From JAWQFO01 sp033436665 (GTDB lineage Bacteria; Pseudomonadota; Alphaproteobacteria; Rhodobacterales; Rhodobacteraceae), in NCBI RefSeq assembly GCF_033436665.1, contig NZ_JAWQFO010000012.1, forward strand, positions 1-64,000: a stretch of DNA of 64,000 nt. Direction: 5' to 3'. Positions within the stretch are counted from its first letter, which is position 1, and every line of letters begins with the position of its first letter. A program made the translations under genes and the position numbers. Positions 61,796 through 64,000 of the stretch are shown here, in pieces. The notes under the pieces were generated by a model. The model was not told where the DNA came from. It saw nothing but the letters and a program-made list of their open reading frames with translations, and did no database searches.

Positions 61796-62553
61796 ACTGG
61801 ACCGCCATCAAGGCCATCTACAAGTACGAGATGACGCGGTTCTTCCGCACGCTGGCGCAAAGCCTGATCTCGCCTGTGATCTCGACATCGCTCTACTTCG
61901 TCGTCTTTGGCGCCGCGATCGGTAGCCGCATCGACCAGGTCGAGGGCGTCAGCTATGGCGCCTTCATCGTGCCGGGGCTCATCATGCTGTCGGTCATCAC
62001 GCAAGGCATCTCGAACGCCTCCTTCGGGATCTATTTCCCGAAATTCATCGGGACCGTCTTCGAATTGCTTTCCGCCCCGGTCAACTTTCTCGAGATCGTC
62101 GCGGGGTATGTCGGGGCCGCGGCGACCAAGGCGCTGATCATCGGGCTGATCATCCTCGGGACGGCGTTCTTCTTCGTCGACATCACGATCCTGCACCCGG
62201 TCGCGATGATCGCCTTCCTGGTGCTGACCTGCGTCAGTTTCGCGCTGATGGGGTTCATAATCGGCATCTGGGCCGGCAACTTCGAGCAGTTGCAGCTGGT
62301 GCCCCTGCTGATCGTCACCCCGCTGGTCTTTCTCGGCGGCTCGTTCTACTCGATTTCGATGCTGCCGCCGGTCTGGCAGACGATCTCGATGTTCAACCCC
62401 GTGGTCTATCTGATCTCCGGCTTCCGCTGGGCCTTCTTCGGACAGGCCGACGTGCCGATCGGGCTGAGCCTGCTGGCCATCGCGGCCTTCACGGCGATTT
62501 GCCTCGGCACGATCTGGTGGATCTTCCGCACCGGCTGGCGGCTGCGGCAATAA
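61792..62553 (+). CDS. ABC-2 exporter permease
   Basis: A 253-residue permease with six helices and the ABC-2 membrane fold; FVPGLIMLSVI-like and FLGGSFYSISMLPPVWQ (about 180-196) are the conserved segments of YadH-type proteins. Start fixed by the ATGA overlap with the ATPase gene. Substrate unknown; relatives export lipids or drugs. Confidence 0.92.
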   Translation: MNWTAIKAIYKYEMTRFFRTLAQSLISPVISTSLYFVVFGAAIGSRIDQVEGVSYGAFIVPGLIMLSVITQGISNASFGIYFPKFIGTVFELLSAPVNFLEIVAGYVGAAATKALIIGLIILGTAFFFVDITILHPVAMIAFLVLTCVSFALMGFIIGIWAGNFEQLQLVPLLIVTPLVFLGGSFYSISMLPPVWQTISMFNPVVYLISGFRWAFFGQADVPIGLSLLAIAAFTAICLGTIWWIFRTGWRLRQ

Positions 62554-62613
62554 CGGGCGCGGGGCAAAAGACTTGCCGCCGCCCGCCTTGTCCCGCCAGC
62601 CCGCGCAATCTAC

Positions 62614-63420
62614 ATGGGCTGCATGAAGCGCTGGATCCCCTTCCTGAAATCCGACCCCGTCGTCGCCATCGTCCGCATGTCCGGGATGATCAGCGCCTCG
62701 GGGCGCGGCACCTTGAACGACGACACGCTCGGGCCTGTTCTTGAAAAGGCCTTCAGCCGCGGCAAGCCTGCGGCCGTTGCGTTACAGATCAACTCGCCGG
62801 GAGGCTCGCCGGTGCAAAGTTCGCTCATCGGCGCGCGCATCCGCCGCCTTGCGGCGGAAAAGGAAATCCCGGTCTACGCCTTCGTCGAGGATGTTGCGGC
62901 CTCGGGCGGCTACTGGTTGGCTGCTGCGGCCGACGAGATCTATGCCGACGAAAGCTCGGTCCTGGGCTCGATCGGTGTCATCTCGGCGACATTCGGCGTG
63001 CACCAGTTCATCGAACGCCACGGTGTCGAACGCCGTGTCTACACCGCCGGCAAGTCCAAATCCATGCTCGACCCGTTCCGTCCGGAGAACCCCGAGGACG
63101 TGGCCCGGCTGAAGACCCTGCTCGACGGTATCCATGACAGCTTCAAGGCGCATGTCGCGCGGCGGCGGGAAGGCAAGATCGTCAAGGACAGGGACCTTTT
63201 CACCGGTGAGATATGGCTTGCGGAGCAGGCCACCGAACTCGGCCTGATCGATGGGGTGGGCCACCTGCGCCCGATGATGAAGGAACGTTTCGGCGACAAG
63301 GTGAGCTTTCGCCGCTACGGCGTGAAACGGCCCTGGCTGTCGCGCTTCGGCGCACAGGTATTCGGACATCTCGCCGACGATATCGAGGAACGCGCCGCCT
63401 TTGCCCGGTTCGGGCTCTGA
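62614..63420 (+). CDS. S49-family peptidase (SppA-like)
   Basis: A 268-residue short-form signal peptide peptidase. The nucleophile is Ser97 in VAASGGYWLAAAADEI and the general base a Lys in AGKSKSMLDPF (147-149). Its short hydrophobic N-terminus is weak as a membrane anchor. It cleaves leftover signal peptides or membrane peptides. ATG at 62614, with 62623 (MKRW) equally possible; no good ribosome site for either. A small membrane peptide gene follows after 3 bp. Confidence 0.9.
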   Translation: MGCMKRWIPFLKSDPVVAIVRMSGMISASGRGTLNDDTLGPVLEKAFSRGKPAAVALQINSPGGSPVQSSLIGARIRRLAAEKEIPVYAFVEDVAASGGYWLAAAADEIYADESSVLGSIGVISATFGVHQFIERHGVERRVYTAGKSKSMLDPFRPENPEDVARLKTLLDGIHDSFKAHVARRREGKIVKDRDLFTGEIWLAEQATELGLIDGVGHLRPMMKERFGDKVSFRRYGVKRPWLSRFGAQVFGHLADDIEERAAFARFGL

Positions 63421-63423
63421 TCG

Positions 63424-63597
63424 ATGATCGTAAAGATCGTACTGCTGTTCCTGCTGGTCATCGCGGTCTTCGCGATGATGGGCAAATTGCACTGGCTCGG
63501 CGGCCCCCGCATCGCGTCCCCGAAATGCCCTGCCTGCGGGCGGTTCCGCATCGGCAAGGGGCCCTGCGCCTGCGGCCACGGGGGGCGTGAGCGATGA
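63424..63597 (+). CDS. Small membrane protein with zinc-ribbon tail
   Basis: A 57-residue protein: one hydrophobic helix (about 2-19), then a tail with two Cys pairs, CPAC and CACG (about 35-38 and 48-51), forming a likely zinc ribbon, and a basic end. It lies between the S49 peptidase and a CaCA exchanger; its stop overlaps the exchanger start by 4 nt, so it is translated with it. Function unknown. Confidence 0.75.
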   Translation: MIVKIVLLFLLVIAVFAMMGKLHWLGGPRIASPKCPACGRFRIGKGPCACGHGGRER

Positions 63598-64000
63598 CCG
63601 CATGGCTGCTGTGCGGGCTGGGGCTCGTGATCCTGCTGCTGGCCGGCGACGCGCTGGTCAAGGGAGCCGTCAACATGTCGCTTCGCCTCGGCGTGCCGGC
63701 CTTGATCGTCAGCCTGACCATCGTGGCCTTCGGCACCTCCGCGCCCGAACTGCTGATCTCGATCTCGGCGGCGCTCGACAACGTGCCGGGGCTCGCACTC
63801 GGCAACGTGGTGGGCTCGAACACTGCCAACATCCTGATGGTTCTGGGCATCCCGGCGCTGCTGGCCACGATGCATACGTCGCATTGCAACTCGCGCAAGA
63901 CCTACGTTCAGATGATCGCCGCGTCGCTGCTATTCATCGCATTGGCCTTCCGCGGTGTCTTCGACTGGATCGCGGGCCTGGTGCTGCTGGCCGGTCTCGC
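63594..64000 (+). CDS. Calcium/sodium antiporter, YrbG type (cut by right edge)
   Basis: The first 135 residues of a CaCA-family antiporter. The first alpha-repeat is canonical: FGTSAPELLISISAAL with the acidic ligand, followed by GNVVGSNTANI. This contrasts with the degenerate repeat in the exchanger-like gene at 1712. The ATG overlaps the upstream zinc-ribbon gene by 4 nt. It continues past the end of the window. Confidence 0.92.
   Translation, partial: MTAWLLCGLGLVILLLAGDALVKGAVNMSLRLGVPALIVSLTIVAFGTSAPELLISISAALDNVPGLALGNVVGSNTANILMVLGIPALLATMHTSHCNSRKTYVQMIAASLLFIALAFRGVFDWIAGLVLLAGL

Overview
The window looks like chromosomal DNA of a marine-type alphaproteobacterium, most likely Rhodobacteraceae (Roseobacter group). 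This is inferred from the high GC content, a GlpSTPQ/V glycerol ABC transporter with a GlpR/GlpD/GlpK set, a TRAP transporter, a CIO-type cytochrome bd oxidase, a VPLPA-CTERM surface protein and a NavAb-like sodium channel. No species is claimed. Gene density is high, many genes overlap by 1-4 nt, and there is one 70-base assembly gap (30254-30323). I saw no tRNA, rRNA, intact insertion sequence or CRISPR array.

Layout. 1-697: no convincing gene. 698-2755: a voltage-gated Na+ channel divergent from a cation exchanger-like protein. 2846-4069: a PAS histidine kinase. 4212-8119: a DUF3604 protein, a parvulin-type PPIase and a HupE/UreJ protein. 8218-11051: a secreted protein with eleven 47-residue TPR-like repeats, coupled to a small membrane protein. 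11237-25673: one long run of tightly packed genes holding a branched-chain-type ABC transporter, a kynureninase-like/cyclase fusion, a second free-standing cyclase, a MarR regulator, an indolepyruvate:ferredoxin oxidoreductase pair and a complete TRAP transporter. This is probably a catabolic operon for an aromatic or indolic acid or amino acid. 25683-28600 (minus): an OmpR-type regulator and its three-PAS hybrid kinase, convergent with the TRAP genes.

28874-34699: a redox/sulfur block with a DUF1127 protein, a cysteine synthase-glutaredoxin fusion broken by the gap inside a repeated linker, an OsmC protein, a small basic ORF and two flavoproteins. 34819-37663: a truncated haemoglobin overlapping a class III cyclase, followed by a histidine kinase; this looks like a split haem-globin signalling module. 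37665-49357: the glycerol regulon (glpR divergent from glpD-S-T-P-Q-SH3 protein-DUF2160-V-K-alcohol dehydrogenase) with paired operator-like sites.

49561-53642: an HdeD-like membrane protein, an HtrA protease, and a divergent two-component system that probably responds to envelope stress. 53784-56321: the cytochrome bd operon cioAB plus a 35-residue small subunit. 56481-57035: a VPLPA-CTERM protein. 57205-64000: housekeeping and accessory genes (quinone oxidoreductase, EamA exporter, CoxG, methyltransferase, ABC-2 exporter, S49 peptidase, zinc-ribbon membrane peptide, and a CaCA exchanger cut by the right edge).

Most interesting systems: the globin-cyclase-kinase operon; the kynureninase-cyclase fusion operon with its duplicated cyclase and two transporter classes; the asymmetric glycerol ABC ATPases, whose degenerate motifs are complementary; the TPR/small membrane protein pair; and the cysteine synthase-glutaredoxin fusion with a repeat linker.
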